35,439 nt of DNA from Deltaproteobacteria bacterium. GTDB taxonomy: Bacteria > Desulfobacterota > Desulfobulbia > Desulfobulbales > VMSU01. The stretch's first letter is position 1. Each line of letters begins with the position of its first letter. The position numbers and the translations under genes are program-made. Of this stretch, positions 8,462 through 16,019 are shown piece after piece. A model generated the notes under the pieces. The model was not told the DNA's origin, made no database searches, and saw only the letters and a program-made list of their open reading frames with translations. The stretch covers positions 1-35,439 of the forward strand of contig JAJXUT010000018.1 of the NCBI GenBank assembly GCA_021782655.1. Direction: 5' to 3'.

Positions 8462-9289
8462 CTATGAGATAACTACCCCGGCGTAGCCCACCACCTGCCG
8501 GGTGTCGCCGCTCGTCTCCCCGGAATCGGTGTAGCAGATCAGCTCCGCCCGGCGGGCGCCTAGGTGTTTTGCCGCCACGAGCGCCACGGTGGTGGGGATA
8601 ATCCCGCACATGGATATCCGCTGGCCGATTACCGTCTGGTAGAGGCCCTCCGGGTCCAGGGCGAGGAGAGGGCGCAGGGCGAGTTCGTCCTTGCGGGCGG
8701 CGACTTCCCGGGGTTCGTAATGGCTCATGTCGGTGCTGGCCACCAGCAGGGTCGGGCCGGCGCTGGCTGAAATCGCCTGGGCCAGGGCAAGCCCCAGTTC
8801 CTGGCATTGAGGGTAGCTCAGAAACGACAGGCAGAGGGGCACTATCTTTCGCACCCCATGATGTTGCAGAAAGGGCACCTGCACCTCGAGCGAGTGTTCG
8901 CGGGTGTGGGCTGAGGGGTCGTCTCGCAGGAGCGCCGAGCCTTGCATGATGGCCGCGGCCAGGGTTTGATCGATGGCGATGGCGCCACCTGGCAGCCGCC
9001 AGCCACCCTGGGTCATGATCGCCGCCGGCTGCCCCTGGCCGTGGTGGTTGGGGCCCAGAATGACCGCAGTCTCTGGTACCTCCACCCGGGAAAAGGTCTC
9101 CGCCGCTACCCGGCCCGAGTACACGTACCCGGCGTGGGGGGAGACGACCGCCAGGGCCGCAAGCCGTTGGCCAGGCCTTGGCTCCGGGGTGAGCCGAGCC
9201 ACCAGGGCGCTCAGTTCGTCGGGGTCTTGGGGGTAAAATTGGCCCGCCACGGCGGGCGGGCGGAGTCGTTCGGCGGGGCGGTAGGACAT
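8462..9289 (-). CDS. amrB: AmmeMemoRadiSam system protein B (MEMO1 family)
   Basis: The 275-residue product matches the MEMO1 family over its full length. It starts with RPPAVAGQFYP and then has SPHAGYVYSG (His52), GPNHHG (His82/83), STDMSHYE and CGIIPT (Cys228). The two His and the Cys correspond to the metal-binding residues of human MEMO1. In bacteria the family forms a conserved but poorly understood trio with an AMMECR1 protein and a radical SAM protein; neither partner is in this window. The ATG at 9289 is preferred on alignment with the usual MSYRPA-like start. A TTG at 9313 with AGAGGA upstream is an alternative, and neither has a good ribosome-binding site. The upstream sequence carries a copy of the dispersed repeat. 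Confidence 0.88.
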   Translation of the reverse strand: MSYRPAERLRPPAVAGQFYPQDPDELSALVARLTPEPRPGQRLAALAVVSPHAGYVYSGRVAAETFSRVEVPETAVILGPNHHGQGQPAAIMTQGGWRLPGGAIAIDQTLAAAIMQGSALLRDDPSAHTREHSLEVQVPFLQHHGVRKIVPLCLSFLSYPQCQELGLALAQAISASAGPTLLVASTDMSHYEPREVAARKDELALRPLLALDPEGLYQTVIGQRISMCGIIPTTVALVAAKHLGARRAELICYTDSGETSGDTRQVVGYAGVVIS

Positions 9290-9297
9290 AGTCGTTA

Positions 9298-9320
9298 TTG
9301 ATGATCTCGCCAAAAGGCAG
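9298..9320 (+). repeat. Dispersed repeat copy, CTCGCAAAAAG family (diverged)
   Basis: TTGATGATCTCGCCAAAAGG resembles the first half of the copy at 12727-12757. It is immediately upstream of the amrB ATG on the opposite strand. Confidence 0.5.
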
Positions 9321-9330
9321 AATTTCCTCT

Positions 9331-9358
9331 TTGCAAATATCTTGTTCCATTGTATATG
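9331..9358 (+). promoter_or_regulatory. Possible promoter of tRNA-Ser
   Basis: TTGCAA (9331-9336) and TATATG (9353-9358) are separated by 16 nt, ~38 nt upstream of the tRNA. The -10 element overlaps a small inverted repeat, TTCCAT...ATGGAA. Both boxes are weak matches. Confidence 0.35.
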
Positions 9359-9395
9359 GAATCTTCCTTGATTGCAAAGTGTCTTTAATCAGGAA

Positions 9396-9483
<88 letters not shown>

Positions 9484-9522
9484 CAAGTACGTTCGCGCCG
9501 CCAGCCCATCACGCCACCCTTT

Positions 9523-9624
9523 GATAGCCGGGTCCCGCGCAATAAAGGTTCATGAAACCCGCCAGGTCCGGGAGGAAGCAACGGTAGTGAATACCTTTAT
9601 GTGCCGCGGGGGTGCCTGGCTATC
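9523..9624 (+). ncRNA. ffs: Signal recognition particle RNA (4.5S type)
   Basis: The conserved SRP apical domain is present (CCAGGTCCGGGAGGAAGCA around 9563-9580), with a GGAG tetraloop and the asymmetric loop that binds Ffh. The ends pair: GATAGCC at 9523-9529 with GGCTATC at 9618-9624. An eight-T run at 9625-9632 follows and should end transcription. Length (~102 nt) fits the short bacterial form without an Alu domain. Its position just before dnaX is a well-known conserved arrangement, which strengthens the call. Confidence 0.93.
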
Positions 9625-9649
9625 TTTTTTTTGCCCCATCCCCTGCTTC

Positions 9650-9678
9650 GCCATCGGTTATCTTTTGCGAGCCCATTA
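9650..9678 (-). repeat. Dispersed repeat copy, CTCGCAAAAAG family
   Basis: On the minus strand this reads TAATGGGCTCGCAAAAG... and ends in CCGATGGC, like the copies at 12727-12757 and 34574-34605. It lies directly against the dnaX start codon (9680). Confidence 0.65.
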
Positions 9679-9679
9679 A

Positions 9680-11527
9680 ATGTCATACAAGGTACTTGCC
9701 AGGAGAAATCGGCCCCAGAAGTTCGAGGAGGTGGTCGGCCAGGAACCGGTGGTCCGCACCCTGAAAAACGCCCTCAGCCGCGACCGGGTGGCCCACGCCA
9801 TGATCTTCAGTGGGGTGCGGGGGGTGGGGAAGACCACCATCGCCCGGATCATGGCCAAGGCCCTCAACTGCCATCACCCGGAGGAGGCCCCCTGCGACTG
9901 CTGTCCCTCTTGCCTGGCGGTGATCAAAGGTAACTCCTTGGATTTGCATGAGATCGACGGCGCCTCCAACCGTGGTATCCAGGAGATCCGCGACCTGAAG
10001 GAGAATATCCGCTTCATGCCGGTGGCGGAGAAGTTCAAGGTGGTGATCATCGACGAGGTGCACATGCTGACCACCGAGGCCTTTAACGCCTTGTTGAAGA
10101 CCCTGGAGGAGCCGCCGGGGCACGTGTTCTTCATGTTCGCCACCACCGAGATCCACAAGGTGCCGGTGACCATCCTCTCCCGTTGCCAGCGCTACGAGCT
10201 GAAACGGGTGCCGTTTCGCACCCTGGCTGACTTTTTTGCCGGTATCGCCAGCCGCGAGGGGGTGAGCATTAGTCCCGGGGCGGTGGACATCATCGCCTCC
10301 GAGGCCGACGGTAGCGTTAGGGACGGCTTAAGCCTGCTGGATCAGATCCTTTCCTTCGGCGGCGAGTCGATCACCGAGGAGGACTTGAGCCTGGTGCTGG
10401 GCCTGGTCGATCGCCGGGTCTTTGCCAGGATCATCGCCTCCCTGCTCGCCTCCGACCTGCCGGGGGCGCTGGCCCTGCTGCACGAAACCTACAACCAGGG
10501 CATGGATCTGAAACGCTTCGCCCTGGGTTTATTGGCGTTTTGCCGGGCCTTGCTGATCGTGCGCACTAGCAAGACGCCCGCCGCCATCCTCGATCTCTCC
10601 GAACAGGAGCTGGCCCAGGTGGAGGCGATCGCCGCCCGCCACGCGCTGGAGACGATCGCCGGCGCCTTCCATCTCCTGATGCGCGGGGTGGAGGATATGC
10701 AGCGTGCCATCCATCCCCGGATGGCGCTGGAGTTGATCTTTGTCAAGATCGCCCAACTGGGGGTGGTGGTGCCGGTCAGCGAGCTGGTCTCCCGGCTCGA
10801 CGCCTTGATCGCCGGTTGCCCGCCGGCCCTGCCTTCGGAACCCGAGCCTGTCGTTGCCCCCAGGCCTGACCTCGCCGATCGCTCGCCGGCCAGTTCGGTC
10901 AACGAGTCCGCCGTCGATGTTTCCCTGGCGTCCGCCGCCGCAAGATCGGGTGAGGTCATGCCTGCCCCTCGCCCACCAGCTCCCCTGGGGGTTAGCGAGT
11001 CTGGCGGCTGGCCGGGGGTGGGGGATGAGGCGGGACCGGCACCGTCTGTTTCGGTGCCCGGGGCCGGGAGCTTGGCCTCTGAGGAGAAGCCCGCTCTGGC
11101 CGTAGGCCCTGGGCCGGAGGCCGTCTTGGCCCCGGCGCCGGCCAGGTCCCGGCGGGAGGTGCGGCGGGATTGGGATGATTTTGTCGTTTACGTGCGCGAG
11201 CGCAAGCCCTGGATGGCCCTTACCCTAAACCAGGCCGACAAGGCGCGCGAGGAGGGTGGGGGGCTAGCCTTGTACTACGATGAGCCGTCGGAGTGCCACC
11301 TGTTGCAAGAGAACGAAAATTTAAGGTTGCTGACCGAATTCGCGCAGGATTTCTTTCAGCGCGAGCTGACGGTGCGCGTCTTGGTGGCGGGCGAGAGCCG
11401 GGGCGCCGATTTGGAGCAGCCCCAGGAGGAACGGCGGGCCCTGGCCCGTGACCCCAGGGTGCGGGTGGCGCTGGAGGTGTTCGGGGGGCAAGTGGCGGGC
11501 ATCCGCACTGAGCCCCGGAGTAGATAA
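9680..11527 (+). CDS. dnaX: DNA polymerase III tau (and possibly gamma) subunit
   Basis: This 615-residue clamp-loader ATPase opens with MSYKVLARRNRPQKF and the DnaX signature VVGQ. Walker A is GVRGVGKT (45-52), the zinc site is Cys64, Cys72, Cys75 and Cys78, Walker B is VVIIDE (121-126), and the SRC motif follows at ~167. Residues ~370-490 form a Pro/Ala/Ser-rich linker, and the last ~120 residues are the tau-type C-terminal domain. It loads the sliding clamp and links polymerase cores to the helicase. No Shine-Dalgarno sequence is visible: the start abuts an arm of the dispersed repeat, with only GCGAG in range. I see no A-rich slippery site, so a frameshifted gamma form is not supported by this sequence. 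Confidence 0.96.
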   Translation: MSYKVLARRNRPQKFEEVVGQEPVVRTLKNALSRDRVAHAMIFSGVRGVGKTTIARIMAKALNCHHPEEAPCDCCPSCLAVIKGNSLDLHEIDGASNRGIQEIRDLKENIRFMPVAEKFKVVIIDEVHMLTTEAFNALLKTLEEPPGHVFFMFATTEIHKVPVTILSRCQRYELKRVPFRTLADFFAGIASREGVSISPGAVDIIASEADGSVRDGLSLLDQILSFGGESITEEDLSLVLGLVDRRVFARIIASLLASDLPGALALLHETYNQGMDLKRFALGLLAFCRALLIVRTSKTPAAILDLSEQELAQVEAIAARHALETIAGAFHLLMRGVEDMQRAIHPRMALELIFVKIAQLGVVVPVSELVSRLDALIAGCPPALPSEPEPVVAPRPDLADRSPASSVNESAVDVSLASAAARSGEVMPAPRPPAPLGVSESGGWPGVGDEAGPAPSVSVPGAGSLASEEKPALAVGPGPEAVLAPAPARSRREVRRDWDDFVVYVRERKPWMALTLNQADKAREEGGGLALYYDEPSECHLLQENENLRLLTEFAQDFFQRELTVRVLVAGESRGADLEQPQEERRALARDPRVRVALEVFGGQVAGIRTEPRSR

Positions 11528-11557
11528 CTAATCGGTATTATTGCTATAAGGCGGAGT

Positions 11558-11878
11558 ATGGACATCGGCAAGGTTATGCGGGAGGCCCAGTTGTTTCAGC
11601 GTCGGCTTTCCGAGATACAGGGGGAACTGGCAAGTCAACGGTTCACCAGCACCGTGGGCGGGGGCATGATCACCGTCACCGTGAACGGCAAGAGCGAGCT
11701 GTTGGCGATCGTCATCGATCCCGAACTGGTCAACCCGGCGGAGTTGACCATGCTTCAGGACTTGATCGTCGCCGGGGTCAACGAAGCCCTGCGCCAGTCG
11801 GCTGAGACGGCGAGGGAGAAGATGACCGCCTTGACCGGTGGCCTGAACCTGCCCGGACTGGCGGGACTGTTTGGCTGA
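11558..11878 (+). CDS. ebfC: YbaB/EbfC family nucleoid-associated protein
   Basis: A 106-residue protein with the family pattern: an N-terminal helix (MDIGKVMREAQLFQRRLSEIQ), the beta core TVGGGMITVTVNGKSEL, the IDPELV motif and a C-terminal helix ending in LPGL. These dimeric proteins bind DNA without strong sequence specificity. It sits 30 bp after dnaX and just before recR, the usual gene order, so co-transcription and a role in recombination or replication upkeep are likely. Confidence 0.95.
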   Translation: MDIGKVMREAQLFQRRLSEIQGELASQRFTSTVGGGMITVTVNGKSELLAIVIDPELVNPAELTMLQDLIVAGVNEALRQSAETAREKMTALTGGLNLPGLAGLFG

Positions 11879-11893
11879 GGCCTGGGTTGGGTG

Positions 11894-12493
11894 ATGGAGG
11901 TCGTGCCGCCGGCCCTGGCCCGGCTGATTAACGAGTTGGAGCGGCTGCCGGGGGTAGGCAGGAAGACCGCCACCCGTCTGGCCCTGCACCTGTTGCGGCG
12001 TCCGGAATCAGAGGCCCAGGGGTTGGCCCGCAACCTGGCCGAACTGCACGGGGCCATTAGGCTGTGCGAAATCTGCTGTGCCTTTTCCGAGCGCAGCCCC
12101 TGCGCGATCTGCGATGACGCCCGTCGGGACGGCCAGGTGGTTTGCGTGGTGGAGGGACAGGGGGATCTGATCGCCATCGAGAAGACCGGGGCCTTTCGGG
12201 GGGTGTATCACGTCCTGCACGGGGTGCTGGCCCCGGTGGACGGCATCGGCCCGGCGGAGATCAAGCTCGACGCCCTGTTGGCCAGGGTGAGGGGGGGCGG
12301 GGTCAAGGAGGTGCTGCTCGCCACCAGTTCCACCGTGCCCGGCGAGGCTACTGCCGCCTATCTCGTCGAATGTCTGCGCGGCCTGGCCGTGGTTTCCCGG
12401 CTGGCCTGCGGCATCCCCCTGGGCATGGACATAAAATACGCCGACGAACACACCCTGGCCCGGGCCATTGAATCCCGGCTGGTGCGAAAATAA
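11894..12493 (+). CDS. recR: Recombination protein RecR
   Basis: The ~199-residue protein has an N-terminal helix-hairpin-helix (LPGVGRKTATRLA, ~18-30), a four-Cys zinc finger (Cys58, Cys61, Cys70, Cys73) and a TOPRIM domain starting at VCVVEGQGDLIAIE. The C-terminus has the family's GIPLGMDIKYADEHTL motif. RecR acts with RecO/RecF to load RecA at gaps. Start is ATG 11894 or the GTG directly before it at 11891; no strong ribosome-binding site separates them. It follows ebfC by 15 bp. Confidence 0.96.
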   Translation: MEVVPPALARLINELERLPGVGRKTATRLALHLLRRPESEAQGLARNLAELHGAIRLCEICCAFSERSPCAICDDARRDGQVVCVVEGQGDLIAIEKTGAFRGVYHVLHGVLAPVDGIGPAEIKLDALLARVRGGGVKEVLLATSSTVPGEATAAYLVECLRGLAVVSRLACGIPLGMDIKYADEHTLARAIESRLVRK

Positions 12494-12507
12494 TCGCGAT
12501 TAACATC

Positions 12508-12537
12508 TTGACATAACCACTGGATATTTGGTATTCA
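12508..12537 (+). promoter_or_regulatory. Promoter of tRNA-Val
   Basis: A perfect TTGACA (12508-12513), an 18-nt spacer and TATTCA (12532-12537), about 46 nt upstream of the mature tRNA. The region is AT-rich against its surroundings. Confidence 0.6.
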
Positions 12538-12583
12538 CAGGCGGATTAAACCAATCCTAACGGGGTTGAAAAGATAACTTCAT

Positions 12584-12660
12584 AGGCGCGTAGCTCAGTT
12601 GGTTAGAGCGCTTGCTCGACACGCAAGAGGTCAGCGGTTCAAATCCGCTCGTGCCTACCA
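12584..12660 (+). tRNA. tRNA-Val (anticodon GAC) with C33
   Basis: Acceptor AGGCGCG pairs with CGTGCCT (one G-U pair), D stem GCTC/GAGC, anticodon stem CTTGC/GCAAG, T arm AGCGG-TTCAAAT-CCGCT, discriminator A, encoded CCA. Anticodon GAC is at 12618-12620. The loop reads TCGACAC, so position 33 (12617) is C where nearly all tRNAs have U. All stems are intact and the gene has its own promoter and terminator, so it looks functional. Confidence 0.93.
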
Positions 12661-12666
12661 CGATTT

Positions 12667-12705
12667 ATAAGCTTCGTACCCTTGTACGGAGCTTATTTGT
12701 TTGTT
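12667..12705 (+). terminator. Rho-independent terminator after tRNA-Val
   Basis: A 13-bp stem (12667-12679 with 12684-12696, one G-U pair) has a 4-nt CCTT loop and is followed by TTGTTTGTT. Confidence 0.85.
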
Positions 12706-12726
12706 CCTCAGGCAAGCCTCTGAAAC

Positions 12727-12757
12727 TTTGATGATCTCGCAAAAAGACAGCCGATGG
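12727..12757 (+). repeat. Dispersed repeat copy, CTCGCAAAAAG family
   Basis: TTTGATGATCTCGCAAAAAG followed by ACAGCCGATGG. The second part is shared with the arm at 34574-34605. The copy overlaps the thrS start codon at 12754, where the ATG is part of CCGATGG. Confidence 0.7.
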
Positions 12758-14682
12758 ACGTGATGCGCGTTGCACTTACTACCGGCGAGGCGATCGAGTT
12801 GCCCCTGGGCGCCACGGTGGCCGAGGCGATCAAGGCCCTATGTCCAGGCAAGGTCAGGAAGACCTCCGTGGCCGCGCAAGTCGATGGCCGGGCGGTTGAT
12901 CTTTCCACCCCGCTGGCCGAGGGGGCGGTGATCGAGCCGATTGCCATCGACAGCCAGGAGGGCCTTTCGATCCTGCGTCATAGCGCTGCCCACATCATGG
13001 CCCAGGCGGTGAGGGAGCTGTTTGGTGCCGAGGTGCAGGTGGCCATCGGCCCGGCGGTGGAGGACGGCTTTTACTACGATTTCGACAAGCAGGAGTCCTT
13101 CTCGAGCGATGACTTCCCGGTCATCGAGGCCCGAATGCAGGCCATCGTCGAGCGTGATCTGCCCTTCGTGCGCCAGGAGGTGGCCAAGTCCGAGGCCATC
13201 GCCATGTTTAAGGCCCATGGCCAGCGGTATAAGGTCGAACTGCTTGAGGCCATCGAGGCCGAGACGGTCAGCCTCTACCGTCAGGGCGAGTTCGTCGATC
13301 TCTGTCGCGGCCCTCACCTGCCCAGCACTGGCTGGCTCAAGGCCTTCTCCCTCATCAAGGTGGCCGGGGCCTACTGGCGGGGGGACGAGAAGAAGGCCAT
13401 GCTTCAGCGGCTCTATGGCACCGCCTTCCCCGACGCCAAGGCCCTGAAGGCCCACCTGCATGCCCTGGAGGAGGCCAAGCGGCGCGATCACCGCAAGCTG
13501 GGCCGGGAGTTGGAGTTGTTTGCCATCAGCGACCAGGTGGGGCCGGGGCTGATCCTCTGGCAGCCCAAGGGCGCCCAGCTTCGCAAGATACTTGAGGATT
13601 ACTGGAAGGAAGAGCATTACCGGCACGACTACGAGCTGCTCTACACCCCCCAGATCGCCCGGCGCGACCTGTGGCGCACCTCCGGCCACCTAGACTTCTA
13701 CGTGGACGACATGTTCTCGCCCATGGAGGTGGATGAGGTCAGCTACCAGATCAAGCCGATGAACTGTCCCTTCCACATCGCCATCTACCAGACCCGGAAG
13801 CGCAGCTACCGCGAGTTTCCCATCCGCTGGTGCGAGTTGGGCACGGTTTACCGTTACGAGCGTACCGGGGCCCTGCACGGCCTGATGCGGGTGCGGGGCT
13901 TTACCCAGGATGATGCCCACATCTTCTGTCTGCCGGGGCAGCTGGAGGAGGAGATCCTCAACATCCTGGAGCTTAATCTGCACATTTTAAAGGCCTTTGG
14001 CTTTGCGGATTACAAGGTTTATCTGTCCACCCGGCCCGAGAAGTACGTGGGTAGCGACCAGAACTGGCAGCGGGCCACCGAGGCCTTGAAGCTGGCCCTG
14101 ACCAAGAAGGGCCTGCCTTTTGAGATCGACCCCGGCGAGGGGGTGTTTTATGGCCCCAAGATTGACATCAAGATCAGAGACGTTTTGGGCCGTTTCTGGC
14201 AGTGCTCCACCATCCAGGTGGACTTCAACCTGCCGGAACGCTTCGCCATTACCTACACCGGCGAGGACGGAGAGGAACATCAGCCGATCATGATTCATCG
14301 CGCCCTGATGGGTTCGTTGGAACGTTTTTTCGGAGTGTTGATCGAGCATTACGCCGGGGCCTTCCCCAACTGGCTGGCCCCGGTTCAGGCCCGGGTGATG
14401 AATATCTCCGACGCTCAGCTTGATTTCAGCAAGGATGTGTACCTGCAACTGAAGAAGGCGGGCATCAGAATTGAAAAGGACTTGAGAAACGAAAAGCTAA
14501 ACTACAAGATACGCCAGGCGCAACTGCTAAAGATTCCCTTTATGCTCATCATCGGCGACAAGGAAGTCGAGGAGCGCAAGGTGACGGTGCGTCTGCGTGA
14601 TGGTCAGAACTTGCAGGCGCTGTCGATTCCCGAGTTGATTGAGATGATTAAGTTGGAGAGCCGGATCCCGGTTGCTGATTAA
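12754..14682 (+). CDS. thrS: Threonyl-tRNA synthetase
   Basis: At 642 residues it matches the usual ThrRS length. An N-terminal TGS domain (1-65) is followed by the editing domain with HSAAH (His76, His80), and then the class II catalytic core. That core has NCPFH (zinc ligand Cys338), RVRGFTQDDAHIF (motif 2 region) and HRALMGSLERFFG (motif 3). A C-terminal anticodon-binding domain completes it. No Shine-Dalgarno sequence is visible; the start lies inside a dispersed repeat copy, and ATG 12763 is an alternative. It heads the conserved thrS-infC-rpmI-rplT-pheST-ihfA order. Confidence 0.97.
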   Translation: MDVMRVALTTGEAIELPLGATVAEAIKALCPGKVRKTSVAAQVDGRAVDLSTPLAEGAVIEPIAIDSQEGLSILRHSAAHIMAQAVRELFGAEVQVAIGPAVEDGFYYDFDKQESFSSDDFPVIEARMQAIVERDLPFVRQEVAKSEAIAMFKAHGQRYKVELLEAIEAETVSLYRQGEFVDLCRGPHLPSTGWLKAFSLIKVAGAYWRGDEKKAMLQRLYGTAFPDAKALKAHLHALEEAKRRDHRKLGRELELFAISDQVGPGLILWQPKGAQLRKILEDYWKEEHYRHDYELLYTPQIARRDLWRTSGHLDFYVDDMFSPMEVDEVSYQIKPMNCPFHIAIYQTRKRSYREFPIRWCELGTVYRYERTGALHGLMRVRGFTQDDAHIFCLPGQLEEEILNILELNLHILKAFGFADYKVYLSTRPEKYVGSDQNWQRATEALKLALTKKGLPFEIDPGEGVFYGPKIDIKIRDVLGRFWQCSTIQVDFNLPERFAITYTGEDGEEHQPIMIHRALMGSLERFFGVLIEHYAGAFPNWLAPVQARVMNISDAQLDFSKDVYLQLKKAGIRIEKDLRNEKLNYKIRQAQLLKIPFMLIIGDKEVEERKVTVRLRDGQNLQALSIPELIEMIKLESRIPVAD

Positions 14683-14793
14683 GGGGGGGACGGTTCATCA
14701 GGCACGCCCATTTCCCGCAACCCCAGGGAACTAGACGCGAGCTGTCAAGGTCGGGCGCGGATTTAGTAATAACCAAAGACAAGAGGTGGGAGT

Positions 14794-15336
14794 ATCAAAG
14801 CTCGAACTAAGGGTGCCGCTAAAGGCGCGGAATCTCGGGTTAGAATCAACAACCAGATCAACGACCGGGAAGTCCGGGTCATATCGGCAACCGGCGAGCA
14901 GCTGGGCGTTCTGCCTGTTGCTGCGGCCATGAGGGCCGCTCAGGAGGTGGGACTTGACCTAGTGGAGGTCTCGGCCAGCGCCGTGCCGCCGGTATGCCGG
15001 ATCATGGATTACGGGAAATACCGGTACGAGCAGAGCAAGAAGCTGGCCGAGGCCAAAAAGAAACAGACCGTCATCGAGGTCAAAGAGATCAAGCTGAGGC
15101 CGAAGACCGAGAAGCACGACCTCGATTTCAAGGTCAAGAGTATCCGGAAATTTTTGGAGCAGAAGAACAAGGTCAAGGTCACGGTGCGCTTTCGCGGCCG
15201 GGAGATCGTCTATGCCGACACCCAGGGCGGCGACACCCTCAAGAAGATCGCTGAGGCCCTGGCAGATATTGCGGTGATTGTGCAGGAGCCCAAGATGGAA
15301 GGCCGACAGATGGTGATGTTCCTCGGCCCCAAATAA
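14794..15336 (+). CDS. infC: Translation initiation factor IF-3, rare AUC start
   Basis: The first ATG in the frame (14929) would remove the N-terminal domain. The coding sequence continues upstream (RINNQINDREVRVI, typical of IF-3) to ATC at 14794. It is preceded by AGAGGTGGGAG, and no ATG, GTG or TTG lies between the in-frame stop at 14770 and that ATC. Starting there gives 180 residues, the normal size, with an N-terminal domain (to ~85), a Lys-rich linker (YEQSKKLAEAKKKQ) and a C-terminal ribosome-binding domain. infC is known to use rare AUU/AUC/AUA starts, by which IF-3 represses its own translation, so autoregulation is expected here. Confidence 0.95.
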   Translation: MKARTKGAAKGAESRVRINNQINDREVRVISATGEQLGVLPVAAAMRAAQEVGLDLVEVSASAVPPVCRIMDYGKYRYEQSKKLAEAKKKQTVIEVKEIKLRPKTEKHDLDFKVKSIRKFLEQKNKVKVTVRFRGREIVYADTQGGDTLKKIAEALADIAVIVQEPKMEGRQMVMFLGPK

Positions 15337-15360
15337 ATATTTGTTTAAGGAGATTACGTT

Positions 15361-15558
15361 ATGCCGAAGATGAAAACCAACCGGGGCGCGGCCAAGCGGT
15401 TCAAGATGAGTGCGTCTGGCAAGATAATGCGCAGCAAGGCCTTCTCCAGTCATATCCTGACCAAGAAGACCACCAAGCGGAAGCGGAACCTGCGCCAGGG
15501 CACGGTGGTGGACCCGACCAACGCCCCGAATATCAGGAAGATGCTGCCTTACCTGTAA
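15361..15558 (+). CDS. rpmI: 50S ribosomal protein L35
   Basis: This 65-residue basic protein has the L35 signature [15 protein letters not shown], and its C-terminus MLPYL is typical. AAGGAG precedes the ATG. It lies 24 bp after infC in the conserved infC-rpmI-rplT order. Confidence 0.97.
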   Translation: MPKMKTNRGAAKRFKMSASGKIMRSKAFSSHILTKKTTKRKRNLRQGTVVDPTNAPNIRKMLPYL

Positions 15559-15652
15559 ACCGCTTGCCGGTGGGACGGGCTTGGCCCTTGCCCTCCAGTT
15601 GTCATGCCGCCAGCCAAATTTTAGCTTCAGTTAAAAGTCAAGGAGAATTACG

Positions 15653-15997
15653 ATGCCCAGAGTAAGCCGTGGTTTCAAAGCACGCCGGCGCAGAAATAAG
15701 ATTTTGAAGATGGCCAGTGGCTATGTCGGAGCCCGCCATCGTTTGATCCGCAGCGCCTCGGAGGCGGTTGACCGCGCCTTGAGTTACGCCTACCGGGACC
15801 GTCGGCAGAAGAAACGTGATTTCCGCCAGTTGTGGATTGCCCGTCTCTCCGCCGCTGCCAAGATTAACGGCCTGTCCTACAGTAAGCTGATCGGCGGGCT
15901 AAAGAAAGCCCAGATCGAGTTGGACCGCAAGGTGCTGTCCAACCTGGCCATTCTCGACCCTAACGCCTTCACCCAGATCACCAAGCTGGCCTCCTAA
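15653..15997 (+). CDS. rplT: 50S ribosomal protein L20
   Basis: A 114-residue L20 with the characteristic N-terminus [19 protein letters not shown] and the [18 protein letters not shown] motif. AAGGAG is positioned before ATG. In many bacteria L20 represses this operon through an mRNA site; the 94-nt rpmI-rplT gap shows no structure I can assign to that with confidence. Confidence 0.97.
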   Translation: MPRVSRGFKARRRRNKILKMASGYVGARHRLIRSASEAVDRALSYAYRDRRQKKRDFRQLWIARLSAAAKINGLSYSKLIGGLKKAQIELDRKVLSNLAILDPNAFTQITKLAS

Positions 15998-16019
15998 GGT
16001 CGTCCTCCGTCAGGTGGTT

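Noticed and set aside
9680-11527. Programmed frameshift in dnaX giving a gamma subunit
   Set aside because: No A-run or AAAAAAG-type slippery heptamer with a stem-loop was found in the linker region.
14929-15336. infC starting at ATG 14929
   Set aside because: Would delete the conserved N-terminal domain; the frame continues upstream to an AUC start with a Shine-Dalgarno sequence.
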